41,197 nucleotides of DNA from Chitinivibrionales bacterium (GTDB lineage: Bacteria > Fibrobacterota > Chitinivibrionia > Chitinivibrionales > JANQEN01). Positions 41,187 through 41,197 of the stretch are shown here, one piece after another; within the stretch, counting starts at the first letter, position 1; each line of letters opens with the position of its first letter. Both the position numbers and the translations under genes were made by a program. The stretch covers positions 1 through 41,197 of the forward strand of contig JANQEN010000093.1 in the NCBI GenBank assembly GCA_028278335.1. The letters run 5' to 3'. Below the pieces are notes generated by a model. The model saw nothing but the letters and a program-made list of their open reading frames with translations, was not told where the DNA came from and ran no database searches.

Positions 41187-41197
41187 TAAATCATAAT

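Noticed and set aside
1..41197. tRNA, rRNA or tmRNA genes and known riboswitches.
   Set aside because: I looked for T-loop-like GTTCGANTC segments with flanking stems and for rRNA-like conserved stretches and found none; covariance searches could not be run.

Overview
The window reads as a chromosomal segment of a Gram-negative member of the Fibrobacterota-Chlorobi-Bacteroidota (FCB) superphylum, perhaps a Fibrobacterota/Chitinivibrio-like lineage. The support is threefold: three gingipain-type (C25) peptidases ending in type IX secretion-like sorting domains, a short (about 285 aa) primary-type sigma factor of the kind seen in Bacteroidota relatives, and outer-membrane functions (LpxL-type acyltransferase, ExbD-like protein, Spy-like protein). 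The phylum call is an inference; no rRNA or ribosomal protein gene lies in the window.

Layout. 1-1550 is an accessory, gene-poor edge: a small inverted-repeat element, a lone membrane protein, a degenerate 21-22 bp tandem array and a dispersed-repeat copy. 1.5-11.2 kb holds three large secreted C25 peptidases on the minus strand, each followed by a clear intrinsic terminator; two are tandem paralogues. 11.6-13.1 kb is an ECF sigma / membrane anti-sigma / Spy-like sensor operon. 13.4-19.8 kb has a FlgM-like small protein, a lipid A acyltransferase, RsmE, and shikimate genes in two minus-strand groups (aroA-aroB, and a diguanylate cyclase gene followed by aroE). 19.9-22.4 kb is an XRE-cupin regulator with leuC-leuD. 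22.5-25.7 kb is an iron operon: fur, a divergent feoB, and a DtxR-FeoA fusion, behind a perfect 7-1-7 Fur-like palindrome. 25.7-32.2 kb carries a TIM-barrel isomerase-like protein, HemW, a ClC transporter with CBS and TrkA_C domains, a previously unlisted 59-aa membrane protein, a STAS protein, mannose-6-phosphate isomerase and a single-domain response regulator. 32.7-34.2 kb has a small exported protein and the primary-type sigma gene, converging on a shared 20-bp terminator. 34.4-39.8 kb is a minus-strand operon of hisD, a fused TssB-TssC contractile-sheath-like gene, a FlgT/LPP20-like exported protein and ispG. The right edge carries repeats, a large ExbD-like protein and an imperfect palindrome.

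Most notable: (i) the single-polypeptide TssB-TssC sheath protein, translationally coupled to hisD with no other T6SS gene nearby; (ii) a recurring arrangement in which good promoter sequences sit immediately before the start codon (XRE regulator, hemW, the ECF sigma gene, the 59-aa gene), suggesting leaderless or near-leaderless mRNAs, with the XRE start codon inside a perfect dyad; (iii) a CnrYXH-like sigma/anti-sigma/sensor module; (iv) a FeoB-family protein that has lost its G4 guanine-specificity motif; (v) a FlgM-like gene behind a sigma-28-like promoter. All assignments rest on reading the sequence and knowledge of protein families; no database search was run.
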